The position numbers were made by a program, and so were the translations under genes. Source: Bacillus sp. FSL K6-3431 (GTDB lineage: Bacteria; Bacillota; Bacilli; Bacillales; Bacillaceae_C). Taken from it: a stretch of 64,000 bases of DNA. This document shows, in pieces, positions 34,782 to 44,953 of the stretch (position 1 is its first letter; each line of letters begins with the position of its first letter). The stretch covers positions 2,170,001 to 2,234,000 of the forward strand of contig NZ_JBBOCT010000001.1 of the NCBI RefSeq assembly GCF_038002605.1, in the 5' to 3' direction. The notes beneath the pieces were generated by a model. The model had not been told where the DNA came from. It saw only the letters and a list, made by a program, of their open reading frames with translations, and searched no databases.

Positions 34782-35534
34782 CTATTCGCCTACAAACTCA
34801 AGGATAGCTTCAATAACGGAATTTTCCCAATGAAAGGAACTAAAAGTGTGATCGCCCCCTTCAATTGGATGAAGCCTTGCTTGTTTTCCATAGCATTGTT
34901 CAATATAAAGCTTGGAAACATTAAATGAAACAGTCGGATCTTCTGTACCGTGTATGAGCAATACCTTCCCTTTATACTTAGCAGCCTGCTGCCATACATC
35001 AATAGTTTTTACATCTTCAAGGAACGCTTTTCCAACAAGATTACCTCCATAATCATACGCATTATGGCTTGCAATAAAAGGAACAGAATGGATCGATGGT
35101 TCCAGTGTTTTCCCCATAGTCCCAGCAGGAGCCATTAAAATTAATCTCTTAATCTCGTTATCCAGTTTACCTGCAAGTAGACTCGCAACAAGCCCACCCA
35201 TACTGAGACCAAGTATAATAATCTTGTTTTCATCAATTTGTGGATGTGATTTTACATACTTGAAAATCGACTCTGCCTCGTTAAGTTCCCTTGTCACTGT
35301 CATATCTTCAAAATCGCCATCGCTTTCACCGCTACCAAGAAAATCAAAACGAAAACTTGCGATCCCCTTCGTTTCCAACTCCCTCGAGATTTTCAAAAAT
35401 AGGCGATGTGGCTCAAGCTTCGTTCCAGTAAATCCGTGGAAAAGAATCACAGCAGGCAGTTTTTCACCAGTAGGTATATGCTCCATACCGCGGAGTTCAA
35501 GACCTTTATGAGTAATCGATACGGCTCTTTGCAT
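34782..35534 (-). CDS. Alpha/beta hydrolase, cinnamoyl/feruloyl esterase-like
   Basis: The 250-residue hydrolase has the nucleophile elbow GLSMGG (Ser about 110), an oxyanion loop HGFTGTK, HGTEDPTVSF with the catalytic Asp, and GGDHTFSS with the His. The FRFDFLGSGESDGDFEDMT segment and the small lid are typical of LJ0536-type feruloyl esterases, but short-chain acyl esters are equally possible. It has no signal peptide. GGAGG precedes the ATG at 35534. Confidence 0.9.
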   Translation of the reverse strand: MQRAVSITHKGLELRGMEHIPTGEKLPAVILFHGFTGTKLEPHRLFLKISRELETKGIASFRFDFLGSGESDGDFEDMTVTRELNEAESIFKYVKSHPQIDENKIIILGLSMGGLVASLLAGKLDNEIKRLILMAPAGTMGKTLEPSIHSVPFIASHNAYDYGGNLVGKAFLEDVKTIDVWQQAAKYKGKVLLIHGTEDPTVSFNVSKLYIEQCYGKQARLHPIEGGDHTFSSFHWENSVIEAILEFVGE

Positions 35535-36079
35535 AGATAACATCCTCCATAATCTTTTTATGTATTGTTAATATTTTAACATTTCATAGTAAAATACGGT
35601 AATGAATAGGGTTGCAAATACTTTTTACTTTTTATTTCTTTCAACAAAAAATACCCCTCTCTAGTAAATTTAATACTTACTAAAAAAGAGTATTAGGATA
35701 TGTTGAAGTTTATACCATAACGCTTGTACGCTCAAAAAGATGATCTCCCGTTTCTTAACGGTCACTTTTCCCTACATTAGCCTATCAAAAATAATTTTTA
35801 AAAATTGAAAATGAGCGTTACTTACTCCATAAAGTGAAACTTCCATCAGTGGGGGTTTTATTCATCCCCCACTTATCCTTCTTCGATTTCTCTAAATCTT
35901 GAAGTGAGAGTTTTACTGCCCGTTAATGCTGATTTCCACTGTCAACTTTCCTTCCATACATCCGACTCATCTCCTAATTAAATCCAAGAAGATCTTTTTA
36001 ACATAGTTAAACATGAAAAGTTTTCCATAACTGGATTCTTAAACGAATCGCTTTTTTCTGGATCCTTATCTTATTATTT
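35535..36079. other. Spacer with one strong hairpin
   Basis: AGTGGGGG and CCCCCACT (35848-35873) form a strong hairpin without a T-run, possibly a processing or termination element of the solute-binding protein gene. The stretch 35930-36020 is similar to 40665-40760 upstream of the second solute-binding protein gene (shared ACTGTCA...CTCCT-ATTAAATCCAA). No gene is seen. Confidence 0.45.
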
Positions 36080-37444
36080 TTATTCCTGACTTTTCAACTC
36101 TTCTACAATCACCCTATACTCTTCTCCCATTTCCCGAATATAGGTAACTGCGTCTTTGTCTGAAGCCAAAAACTCAGTCGCTTTTGTTCCTACAAATTCG
36201 ATAAAAGGCTCATCGTACTTTGAGTATGGTGCCAACTCAGCTAATGTTTGAATAAATGGTGCCTTTGTATTATAGGTTTGATCCAAGCCATCTGTACCCA
36301 TAGCTGTAAATTGCTCGATAGCAGCCTCATTATTAATGGTTGGTGGACTTCCAGCGCGCGACAATTCAGTCTGTCCCTTCTCCGAGGCTAGGTAAGCAAT
36401 CACCGACCACGCGGCATCTTTATGTTCGCTATGTTTCGTTATATTTAACGATAATGCTCCATAAGTTGGAGCATTATCAGGATTATCTTCCCATGTCGGG
36501 ACTGTGACCATATCGAAATCAAACCCATCAACACGAAGTAGCAGCTCAAACCACGGCGCGTTAAGTACCGACATTGCTATGTTTTGGGGACCATCATGAA
36601 AACCGTCTAGTTCATCTCCTGTGTTAACCAATCCAGGAATGGTTCGGTATTGGTCGAGCAAATCGAAGAACTTTTTAGTATCCGGATTATCCGCAAACAA
36701 AATCTCTCCTGTCTCTGAATCTGTGCCTTGCACACCTAATTGCATGAAAGGAACACTGGTTGGATCAATGGCTAATCCTCTGTATTGCACACCGTCACGT
36801 TCCACAGTCAATCGCTTGGCTAAATCTAGCACCTCATCCCAAGTCATGCCGTCCTCAGGATATGGTAAACCAAACTTATCAAAAATCTCCTTATTATAGA
36901 ACATCGTTCTAACGCTATTTTCTATTGGTAGTCCGTACAAGTACTCCTTACCAAGAGGATCAACAGAGCGTAAGTTTTTGATAATATTTCCTTGGTAGAT
37001 ACCTAAATCGAAGTTTTTCTTTTCAATATACTCTTCGATTGGCTCTAGAAAATCAAGATTTTCCACAAGTTCTTTGGTTGGCCTCCCAATATGAATATCA
37101 GGCATTTCTCCCTTAGCAAACAGTTCTTGTAATTGTTCAGAACCATCACCGCCACTTATTAATTCCAAGGTTATATTCGGAAATTCGGCTTCTACTTGTT
37201 CCTTATACCGGATCCGAAATGTTTCCTCATCAATCCAGATCAACATTTTCAATGTGACCGGATCTCCATCATAAGCCCATACTTCTTTAGTTGTTGTCTC
37301 TGAATTATCCCGGGTTTGTTCTTGTTGTTTATCTATTTTTTCTTCTCCGCCTGTTTTATTATTTGATGAGCACCCTACAATTAAAGGGATGCTTAGGGTT
37401 AGCAACAATACAAACATATACCACTTTTTCGAATTAACTTTCAA
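36080..37444 (-). CDS. Extracellular sugar-type solute-binding lipoprotein (ABC family 1), orphan
   Basis: The protein of about 454 residues has a lipoprotein signal peptide ending in IVGCSS and a family 1 substrate-binding fold: DGDPVTLKMLIWIDEE, FAKGEMPDIHIG, GLPIENSVRTMFYNKEIFDKF and WDEVLDLAKRLT. It should capture a sugar or oligosaccharide at the outer face of the membrane. No ABC permease or ATPase gene is adjacent, so it must work with components encoded elsewhere or be a relic. The TTG at 37444 lies nine bases from GAGGAG; an ATG at 37453 touches that site. Confidence 0.88.
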   Translation of the reverse strand: MKVNSKKWYMFVLLLTLSIPLIVGCSSNNKTGGEEKIDKQQEQTRDNSETTTKEVWAYDGDPVTLKMLIWIDEETFRIRYKEQVEAEFPNITLELISGGDGSEQLQELFAKGEMPDIHIGRPTKELVENLDFLEPIEEYIEKKNFDLGIYQGNIIKNLRSVDPLGKEYLYGLPIENSVRTMFYNKEIFDKFGLPYPEDGMTWDEVLDLAKRLTVERDGVQYRGLAIDPTSVPFMQLGVQGTDSETGEILFADNPDTKKFFDLLDQYRTIPGLVNTGDELDGFHDGPQNIAMSVLNAPWFELLLRVDGFDFDMVTVPTWEDNPDNAPTYGALSLNITKHSEHKDAAWSVIAYLASEKGQTELSRAGSPPTINNEAAIEQFTAMGTDGLDQTYNTKAPFIQTLAELAPYSKYDEPFIEFVGTKATEFLASDKDAVTYIREMGEEYRVIVEELKSQE

Positions 37445-37453
37445 TACCTTCAT

Positions 37454-37971
37454 CTCCTCAGACGGTCATACTGCATTAATAAATGCCAGACCTAGCAGAA
37501 TCATTCATTTACAGAAGGACTTAAAATTCCACAGTAATACCTACACAATCTATACCTGACGTCGATGATACTGATTGCTAAACAATAGGTGGCTAAAAAC
37601 TCGCATACCTTGCCAATATTCCATCATGTTGAAGATTAATAATGATAGGGTTCATACTATTAGCAAAAATCTATTGGAACCAATTTCAAATTGCAAGACA
37701 CATAGTCCTTTATTAATACCACTTTGTCATTCGCTAGAGTTATTGCCCCTGCTATTTAAGATAGAGTATACATAGTAAACTTAGCTGCGAATCATGTGCC
37801 AACTCAACTTATTTCTTTACATTATTGGTTATCTCTACATGTAATAAAGTGTCAGATTTTAAATGAGCAGAATAATCACCCTCACACCATTCTACAAACC
37901 TAGTTTATAAACGCTTGTTTTCAAAGAATACTTACTCCATTCAATAATCTCTCGTGTCAAAACTCTCATCT
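37454..37971. other. Spacer upstream of the first solute-binding protein gene
   Basis: No gene is seen. A short string near 37725-37745 (GTCATTCGCTAGAGTTAT) resembles one at 40797-40815 (GTCATTCGCCAGGGTCAT), upstream of the second solute-binding protein. The two leaders may therefore be related, either as decayed coding sequence or as a shared control region. Confidence 0.4.
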
Positions 37972-38800
37972 TCATTTATATTTTATTAACATACCATTGT
38001 ATGCAGCCGTAATTCCAAATGGTTCTAGTAACTCTACTAATTATCATGAGTAAGCTTTGTTTTATGTGAGAAATGAGTAGCAATGAATGTAGCCATTTTG
38101 TTTAAACTATTTCTTTCTATAAGAATTTCCTTTATTTCTTTTACCGCCTCAATATCTAGGTGATTCTTTCTTCCAGGTATTAGCCCCTGTGTGCAGTCTA
38201 GGATAACTAGGTCTAATTTTTTATTACCAATCCAGTTCCATGTTTGTTGTGGAAACCATCCTGTGTCATGTCCATACAAAATCTTCTTATTTCCTTTTCG
38301 ATGTAAAATATAAAACATGTTTCATATGGGTCATGATCCGCTAACAATGGGGGTAACATTAAAATCGCCAACTTGAATAGAGACGAATGGCTTAACATGA
38401 TGATACTTAAAAGAATCCTTTGAGAATTGAATGGTATCCCTACATTTTGAGATAACAACATCATTTCCATAAATATTTAATGGATACGTAATATTATGGA
38501 AAAAAACGGGAGACCGCATTGTAAGATCATCTGGATGGAAGTGATCATGATGGGTATGTGTGAATAGTATATTTTCAATGTTCCCTAATTCGAGCTCATT
38601 GGTTATCATAGATGCAGTGAGTCTGGCGGGAAATCAATTTTAAGTTCATCGTCAATAACTGCAGATGTTCTTGTTCGAATATCTTTTCCTCCTAATATCT
38701 TGGCCCGCTTGCATGCATCACAATTGCAAAAGATTGCCGGATACCCTTCAGCAGCGGCTGTTCCTAGAAGTTCTTCACCTCTGATTAGTGTGATTACCGA
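37972..38800 (-). pseudogene. Frameshifted MBL-fold (PhnP-like) metallo-hydrolase
   Basis: The minus strand carries consecutive pieces of one protein in different frames: GTAAAEGYPAIFCNCDACKR (about 38790-38626), NILFTHTHHDHFHPDDL (frame from 38609), LLADHDPYETCFIFYI (38345-38290), KKILYGHDTGWFPQQTW (frame from 38318), and LLEPFGITAAYNGMLIKYK ending at 37972. The metal motif HTHHDH is intact, but at least four frame changes interrupt the gene. Its family cleaves phosphodiesters or similar. Confidence 0.85.
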
Positions 38801-39259
38801 TTAATAATTAGATATAGTTTATTGTTACTTAAATATTGCATGCCATTTGAACAAATCTCGGTCTCATAACTTCTAGTAAATCACTTCTCTGATATAATGT
38901 ATTCGCCTTCATCCCAAATAATTGGTCACATCGAGTAGATTTATGTTTTGAAAATATACTTTAACTACTTATCTACAAAAGGGAGTTTCCCCCCTATTTA
39001 TCTGGCTTTCTAAGGACTTGTTTCAAGGTTACCCTGTTAATAACTTTGTACTATGTTTCCAAAGGACTTAGCCTGTACGCAAAGTTTAAATAAAATTTTT
39101 TTCTTGTTTTCACCTTCAAATATTAACACTTGGAGGTGCAATCATTTGATTTCATAAGATTATATATTCGAGTTGTGTATATCATTTATCCTCCTAGCAT
39201 TAAGCAAGTTACAAGTTTTTAGAGGGGTCTTCGTAAAACAAAATATGAGGATACTTGTA
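38801..39259. other. Spacer without recognised gene
   Basis: About 460 A/T-rich bases separate the broken hydrolase from the second solute-binding protein. Nothing with a ribosome site or clear structure was seen. Confidence 0.45.
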
Positions 39260-40618
39260 TTATTCCTGTGACATTGCATCTATTATCTTCGCATTGGACT
39301 CTTCTTCTAGTTCGCGCATAAGTGTATTGACATCGATATTAGTCTCCGCGAGCTTTTTTAAAGCCCCGTTAATGTCCACTTGGAAGTCCCACCTACTTTG
39401 CGTTTCTTCATATAAAGCCGGATCGCCAATAAACCATGCAGCTCGATTTTTATTATCATAATGTTCATTATCAATTGCGAACTGCTCAAGAATATCAGGA
39501 TCCTTTAGCACACTGGCAGATGACCCGTTTTGAACCATGGCAAGTTGATTCTCAGGTGAAACATACTCCTTAAGTACCTGAAACGCCTCATCTATATGTT
39601 CACTATAATTCGTAATGACCATTGGTGAAGAACCTAAATACGGACCGGTGTTTGGGTCGTCTGTCCAAGCTGGGGTTGGTAACATGTCCATATCCTTTTG
39701 GAATTCCATGTCACCCCATTCTCCATCTAGTAACATATTTGATGCCACAGCCATTGCCGCTTTTTTTTCGCAAAACAGGCAGGAACCTTCTGTATCCGCA
39801 TTGTAAATTCCAGGTATATTATAAAATGTATTCATCATATCAAAAAACTTTTTGAATTCCGGTCTATCATTAAATAATATTTTTCCTGTTTTTTCGTCAG
39901 TGATATTCATTGCGAATTCCCTTAATGGAGTTAATGCACCCGCACCCGCATTACCCCAAGAAAATTCAAATCCAACATACTCCACACCGTTTCTTGTTCC
40001 TGTCATTTTTTCTGCTAAACTAAACACTTCATTCCAAGTTAAAATTTTATCCGGATCTGGGTATTCTACACCAAACAAATCAAATATTTCTTTATTATAA
40101 TATAAAGAAACATGTGAAGATCCATCAGGTAACCCAATCATTCTGCCTTCCTCATCAAGCGAGCGAATATAAGATACCAGCGAAGGGCGTAATGTATCTA
40201 AATCAAGACCATGTTTAGCCGCCAAATCATCGATAGGCTCTATAACATCTAGCTCTTTCAACGGAGACATATCGTTGTATTGGATAATAATATCAGGATT
40301 TATTTTATTTGCAAAAATCTCTTGAAGCGATTCCAAGGTGTTTTCATATGGCACATATTCAATGTTAATATTGGATAACTTTTCATCAATATGATCAAAT
40401 CTGCCCTGAAACGATTCTTCCCCGAAGGCATAAGCAATTTTAATCGTGACAGGTTCTGCATTCTCATCGTCTGTTGGATCGTTTTCTCCGACTTCCTCTT
40501 TTTCATCGACTTCTTTTTGCCCTGTTCCCGATTGAGCTGAACAAGCGGCAACTAGCGCTGCAATTAAAATGATCGCAAGTAACACCAACCAGTTTTTTTG
40601 CGTTATAAGCATCTTCAT
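39260..40618 (-). CDS. Second orphan sugar-type solute-binding lipoprotein
   Basis: The 452-residue protein has a lipoprotein signal (ALVAACSAQSG, Cys about 26), an acidic linker, and the family 1 binding fold (VTIKIAYAFGEESFQGRF, IFANKINPDIIIQYND, HVSLYYNKEIFDLFGVEYP, LTWNEVFSLAEKMTG). It is a paralogue of the protein at 36080 in layout and motif spacing. AGGAGGG precedes the ATG. No permease lies next to it. Two Gfo/Idh-type oxidoreductases and an AraC regulator upstream suggest a carbohydrate-use locus that has lost its transporter core. Confidence 0.88.
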   Translation of the reverse strand: MKMLITQKNWLVLLAIILIAALVAACSAQSGTGQKEVDEKEEVGENDPTDDENAEPVTIKIAYAFGEESFQGRFDHIDEKLSNINIEYVPYENTLESLQEIFANKINPDIIIQYNDMSPLKELDVIEPIDDLAAKHGLDLDTLRPSLVSYIRSLDEEGRMIGLPDGSSHVSLYYNKEIFDLFGVEYPDPDKILTWNEVFSLAEKMTGTRNGVEYVGFEFSWGNAGAGALTPLREFAMNITDEKTGKILFNDRPEFKKFFDMMNTFYNIPGIYNADTEGSCLFCEKKAAMAVASNMLLDGEWGDMEFQKDMDMLPTPAWTDDPNTGPYLGSSPMVITNYSEHIDEAFQVLKEYVSPENQLAMVQNGSSASVLKDPDILEQFAIDNEHYDNKNRAAWFIGDPALYEETQSRWDFQVDINGALKKLAETNIDVNTLMRELEEESNAKIIDAMSQE

Positions 40619-41187
40619 TGATTTACCCTCCTAAATTTCATATATGTCTAATCGTCCCCTAAAATCCCTCGGCCATTTCCTACTGTCATTTCTACTTCAT
40701 TATATTAGACACACCTCCTGATTAAATCCAAAAATGGCTCTAGTTTCATATACAGATAATCTATTTAAAAATAATAATTTTGCTGATATTGCTCTGTCAT
40801 TCGCCAGGGTCATCAATGTAACCAGTTCGCCCCTTTTGTTGTCATGGTTTTATTAAATGAACATCAGTTATCATACTGTTATCAATGCCAACTTAACATC
40901 ATTAAACCTGTTTTATATATGCCTATTTTCAATATATTCCGTTGCATAAAAGTCATAATACTCAGTCATATTAACTCCTACTTTATCAATAGCCGCTTCT
41001 ATTAATAGTAGGCATATTTGACCAGATTTTGCGTGCATGAAACCATTCTTGTAGCAACATACTGGCCAATATGAGTGATGACTACCTTTTCAATAATCCA
41101 TAAATATGTTCGGAGTCTTCTGCGTCTTTTAACTCTCTTTCTTTTTCATCTTTATAATTCTTTCCTTAAGATACTTTATCTCATTCG
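40619..41187. other. Spacer upstream of the second solute-binding protein gene
   Basis: The stretch holds segments similar to the flanks of the first solute-binding gene (near 40668-40740 and 40797-40815). A sequence resembling a ribosome site and start (GGAGGTGTGTCTAATATAATG, minus, near 40710) leads only into stops. It may be decayed permease-region DNA; this is uncertain. Confidence 0.4.
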
Positions 41188-42045
41188 CTATTTAATCCTG
41201 ATCCACGTATCCCGATTTTCTAACGCCTTTTTCCCGGCATCAATCAGCGCTATAATTTCCAATGTCTCTTCCTTGGGTACTGGCGGTATGCCAGTTTCAA
41301 AAAAGACTAGAATTGAGTCTATCAGTCGTGTAAACATGTCAGTACACTCTTGGATCCACACTCCTTGTCCATTCTTAAATTGCAAATTGACCTGGAAAGG
41401 TGCATGTTGCATCTGGGAAAACGATGCTTGTCGTCCATCGTCATATTCAATTACTAACAATGAACTGTTATTTGATGACAAGCTTTTGATTTGTTTCGAG
41501 CCAGGCCCCATCTGTGAAACAATCATTTCATATTGATGAACCGAATAGTTATCATATGTGCCAGGTCCCGTTGTTGCGATATATTCTAGCGCTTCACGAT
41601 GAACTGAATCGTTCGGATAGTCTGACAGTTCTTTTGCGAAACGTAACGCCGAACTCGAAAATAGCGGAGTATCATGCTTATTAGCTAGCTCGAACATCCG
41701 TATTCCTGAATCCAAATTGGATGAAAATGTTTTATCCATATAGACCGGTTTACCTGACATAAGTGGGAGACGTGCAAGTCGTTCATGATGTTCTGGATGA
41801 TCGGGAGAAAGGACCACAATATAATCAGACTTCTCCACAAGTTCTTCGATTGAAGAAAGCATTTGAACCTGGTATTGACGGCACCAACTTTCAGTATCTA
41901 GACCACTTGGTTGATCGATCTCCGCCCAAGCATAGGCTACATCACAATTTCGTTTTGCTGCAGCCGCGTTCTCTCTGATCCATGCAGGATAATTGTTGGC
42001 ATGCCATTCATCAAGATAATAATCAATGAACCCTATTTTCTTCAT
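41188..42045 (-). CDS. Gfo/Idh-like NAD(P)-binding protein, short form
   Basis: The 285-residue protein resembles the Gfo/Idh/MocA fold (IGFIDYYLDEWHANNYPAWI, DYIVVLSPDHPEHHERLARL, GKPVYMDKTFSSNLDSGI). Here MDKTF stands where EKP is usual, and the classical GxGxxG is absent, so catalysis is uncertain. Its ATG overlaps the stop of the upstream family member (ATGA) and it follows that gene closely. Together they may form a two-subunit or two-step sugar oxidation unit. Confidence 0.75.
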   Translation of the reverse strand: MKKIGFIDYYLDEWHANNYPAWIRENAAAAKRNCDVAYAWAEIDQPSGLDTESWCRQYQVQMLSSIEELVEKSDYIVVLSPDHPEHHERLARLPLMSGKPVYMDKTFSSNLDSGIRMFELANKHDTPLFSSSALRFAKELSDYPNDSVHREALEYIATTGPGTYDNYSVHQYEMIVSQMGPGSKQIKSLSSNNSSLLVIEYDDGRQASFSQMQHAPFQVNLQFKNGQGVWIQECTDMFTRLIDSILVFFETGIPPVPKEETLEIIALIDAGKKALENRDTWIRIK

Positions 42046-43097
42046 AACACGATCTCTCTTCCCTTTTCGGCGGACATATAAATAGCTTCCATCACCTCGG
42101 AGGTGACAATCACGTTGTCGATATGGGATCTGCCTTTTTTCAGATCCTTCACTGATCGAATAAACCCATCAATTTCTTCATAGAACATATCTGATGTCGT
42201 GTAGGACGGAATTGTTTCATATAAGTTTCCATTTTTCGCAGAATATATTTTGAAATTGCCTCCATACTGGAGCTTGACCCCAGCTTTATCGCCGAGAAAT
42301 TCTACAAACATGGCCGATTCGCCAATGTTTTGCGCCCACGCCCCGTTTAAGCTGATGGTCGGCCCAGTTGTCCGTACTAGACCTGTAACGAAATCCTCTA
42401 CATCGTATGTTCCGTTGTAGTCGGGAGGGCCAGCCCACATATCAGTGTATGTATAGTCCTTCATATTCTTAGCCAATTCACTGTGAGTAGCACCAGTCAC
42501 GGTCAATACTTTCGGTTGATTCAAACTGTAAAAAATCAGATCGAGAAAATGAACGCCCCAGTCAATCAATACCCCACCTCCTGCTTTAGCCTTGGTTGTA
42601 AACGGTCCCCCAAGACCAGGAATCGAACGGTGCGAACGGAAAGAACAGTAAACATGATAAACTTTGCCAAGCTCGCCATCATCAATCATTTGTTTGATTT
42701 TATTAACCGCTGTATTGTATCTGTTAACGACGCCAATGTTGAGAATCCTATCGTTGCGGTCTGCAGCCGCTTTCATTTCACTGACTTGTTTTATGTTAAT
42801 CGCAGCCGGCTTCTCACATAGCACATGTTTCCCTGCGTTCAGGCACTCGATCGCTATAGGTGCATGGGTATCGTTTGGGGTACAGATGGAAACGACCTCT
42901 ACTTCCTTGTCATCAAGTATTTTTCTAAAGTCTGCCTCTGTATAAGAGACACCGTAGTTTTGCGCTTTTTCTATGGCACGTTCTTGCCTGATGTCCACGA
43001 GATACTTGATTTCTGTTAATTCATTATTGATATAGGATTTAATATGATTGTCAGAAATCGTACCACAGCCTATAACCGCTACTTTTACTTTGCTCAT
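42042..43097 (-). CDS. Gfo/Idh/MocA family oxidoreductase
   Basis: The 351-residue protein has a complete Rossmann start VKVAVIGCGTISDNHIKSY, the HVLCEKPAAINIKQVSEM motif, and a catalytic-type segment GGGVLIDWGVHFLDLIFY. It probably oxidises a sugar or inositol-type ring with NAD(P). The ATG at 43097 follows GGAGGT with nine bases, so the nine extra codons to 43124 are not used. It lies downstream of an AraC regulator on the same strand and is coupled to the short family member that follows. Confidence 0.9.
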   Translation of the reverse strand: MSKVKVAVIGCGTISDNHIKSYINNELTEIKYLVDIRQERAIEKAQNYGVSYTEADFRKILDDKEVEVVSICTPNDTHAPIAIECLNAGKHVLCEKPAAINIKQVSEMKAAADRNDRILNIGVVNRYNTAVNKIKQMIDDGELGKVYHVYCSFRSHRSIPGLGGPFTTKAKAGGGVLIDWGVHFLDLIFYSLNQPKVLTVTGATHSELAKNMKDYTYTDMWAGPPDYNGTYDVEDFVTGLVRTTGPTISLNGAWAQNIGESAMFVEFLGDKAGVKLQYGGNFKIYSAKNGNLYETIPSYTTSDMFYEEIDGFIRSVKDLKKGRSHIDNVIVTSEVMEAIYMSAEKGREIVL

Positions 43098-43159
43098 CTT
43101 GTCATAACCTCCAATTATTTTCATTATGTCTAGCCTATCAAACTTTTTAAGGTAATGAT

Positions 43160-44098
43160 TTATCCCTTTTTACTGTCGTGTTGTTCCTTTTTTGTGTTCC
43201 TTAATAAGGTTTGGTATTCAGTTGGAGATACGCCAAAGTTTTGGCGAAAGGCTTTGCTGAACGTATGAATCGATTGATATTGTAGCTTTTCCGCGACCTG
43301 CGTTACATTCAGTTCTCCGCTCTTCAGCCATTCGATGGCCTTCTCGAAACGTTTACGATTGTAATAATCCTTAATGGTCAGTCCAACATCTTTTGCAAAA
43401 ATACTGGACAAATAAGAGTAGCTGTAGTGCATTTCTTCAGCAATCTCGGTCAATGCTTTCATTTGGTAGAGGTTAGTATCGATATAGTTAATCACCTTGT
43501 ACACGATTTTCTTTATCTCATTTCCTTTTATGCCAGGCTGATATTTGGTTGACCAGTTGTCGCAAAAACTGCGGTAGGCTAAAACCACAATTTGATGAAG
43601 GTACATTTCTATCATGTGTGTAGAATATTTCTCGAGGTTGATCAGCTCGTTAAAAATACTGACAAAAGGAACATCAATGTTTAGCTTATTTGATACGATG
43701 GATAGTTTGACTTGATCAAACATTTTTTTGATATGAGAAAGTGAATTTTGTTCATCTGCACCGTCGGCAAAATTAAAGCCAACATAGAAATAACGGAATG
43801 GGTGATCGACATCTGCCCTGCAGCTATGAAGCTCTCCAGGTACATTAAGAATGATATCTCCTTCTTGAACCGGATAGCTATTGTACTTATTCATAAAAAA
43901 ACCGGCACCGGAAACGATATAGCTTACCTCATAGCAGACCTGTTCATGCTCGGGAACAACATACCCTCCCTTGCAACTTAAGTCTCCAATCTGGTACAAC
44001 ATGATTGACTCAAACAACTGAGGGTCATTGAAATAGCTATTATCAAAATGAAAGTTTGTGTCTTTACTGAATGATTCTTTCGACGATTCCTTTTCCAT
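43160..44098 (-). CDS. AraC family transcriptional regulator
   Basis: The 312-residue protein has an N-terminal cupin-type sensing domain (VCYEVSYIVSGAGFFM, VQEGDIILNVPGELHSC). A C-terminal AraC DNA-binding domain follows, with MKALTEIAEEMHYSYSYLSSIF and LNVTQVAEKLQYQSIHTFSKAF. AGGAGGG before 44098 fixes the start. As first gene before the two oxidoreductases it is likely their local activator. Confidence 0.9.
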   Translation of the reverse strand: MEKESSKESFSKDTNFHFDNSYFNDPQLFESIMLYQIGDLSCKGGYVVPEHEQVCYEVSYIVSGAGFFMNKYNSYPVQEGDIILNVPGELHSCRADVDHPFRYFYVGFNFADGADEQNSLSHIKKMFDQVKLSIVSNKLNIDVPFVSIFNELINLEKYSTHMIEMYLHQIVVLAYRSFCDNWSTKYQPGIKGNEIKKIVYKVINYIDTNLYQMKALTEIAEEMHYSYSYLSSIFAKDVGLTIKDYYNRKRFEKAIEWLKSGELNVTQVAEKLQYQSIHTFSKAFRQNFGVSPTEYQTLLRNTKKEQHDSKKG

Positions 44099-44885
44099 GG
44101 TTTCAGCCCTCCTAGGAAAAACCCATTTGAATTTATTCACGAATCACGCACTTTTGCCTTTTATTTATGTGATCGGATTTCCATCGATACAAGATAGATT
44201 CTCTAACTATAGATATGAAAATAAAGAATTCTCTAATCAGCATTTGCGTTCATGCTTAGCGAAGTAGGAACTACAAATATGCCTTCAACACATTCATCCT
44301 TGAAATGTCCGTTCATTTTCAAGGCTCCCCCATAAGCTCTTATCATTAATTAGGTTTGAATTCTAGATAAAAAGCCTATTACCTCTCCTCCCCCAGATTG
44401 ACTTTTTCCAAGTCGTTGTACAAAATTATCCAAGTTAGAACTAATAATACAATAGAGTAAGCATTATCTATATATCTAATTGGATTAACAAGCAAAATCT
44501 TCTTCATTGACTAAAGTAATATATGAGCCCGTTAAAAAATCATTATTTTTGCTTACATCACGATTGTATTTCATAGGCTTGTTTACCCGGAGGTTATTAA
44601 CTTCTAATCAATCATTTTATTTCCGAAAAGAAATATACAGATTCCGGATTTCCCTATTATCATTTTCGCCTTGCATCTTGATTTTGGACATTTTAAGGAA
44701 AAGGATACAATTCGAGGATATCATCAACTTTAACTTTCTTATTATGAGAGACAATATTCATAACACCTTCAATAAGTTGAACTCCCAAAGCCGAGGGCGA
44801 ACTGGAGATATGTACTTGTGAGTCTTTTGAGGATTTTCAAACAATGAACTATTACAATTGCCAACGTTATGAGTGAACATTATAA
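44099..44885. other. Long spacer without recognised gene
   Basis: About 790 A/T-rich bases upstream of the AraC gene contain only short frames without ribosome sites (for example 44507-44821 plus). Nothing recognised. Confidence 0.5.
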
Positions 44886-44917
44886 AAGATGACTCCAGCC
44901 CAATACTGGAATCATCT
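44886..44917 (-). terminator. Terminator after the fusion gene
   Basis: GATGACTCCAG and CTGGAATCATC pair with one mismatch around a seven-base loop. TTTTATAAT follows on the minus strand, about 40 bases past the stop. Confidence 0.7.
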
Positions 44918-44953
44918 CTTATATGCCTCGCATTAAAATAATGTTTAAATATT

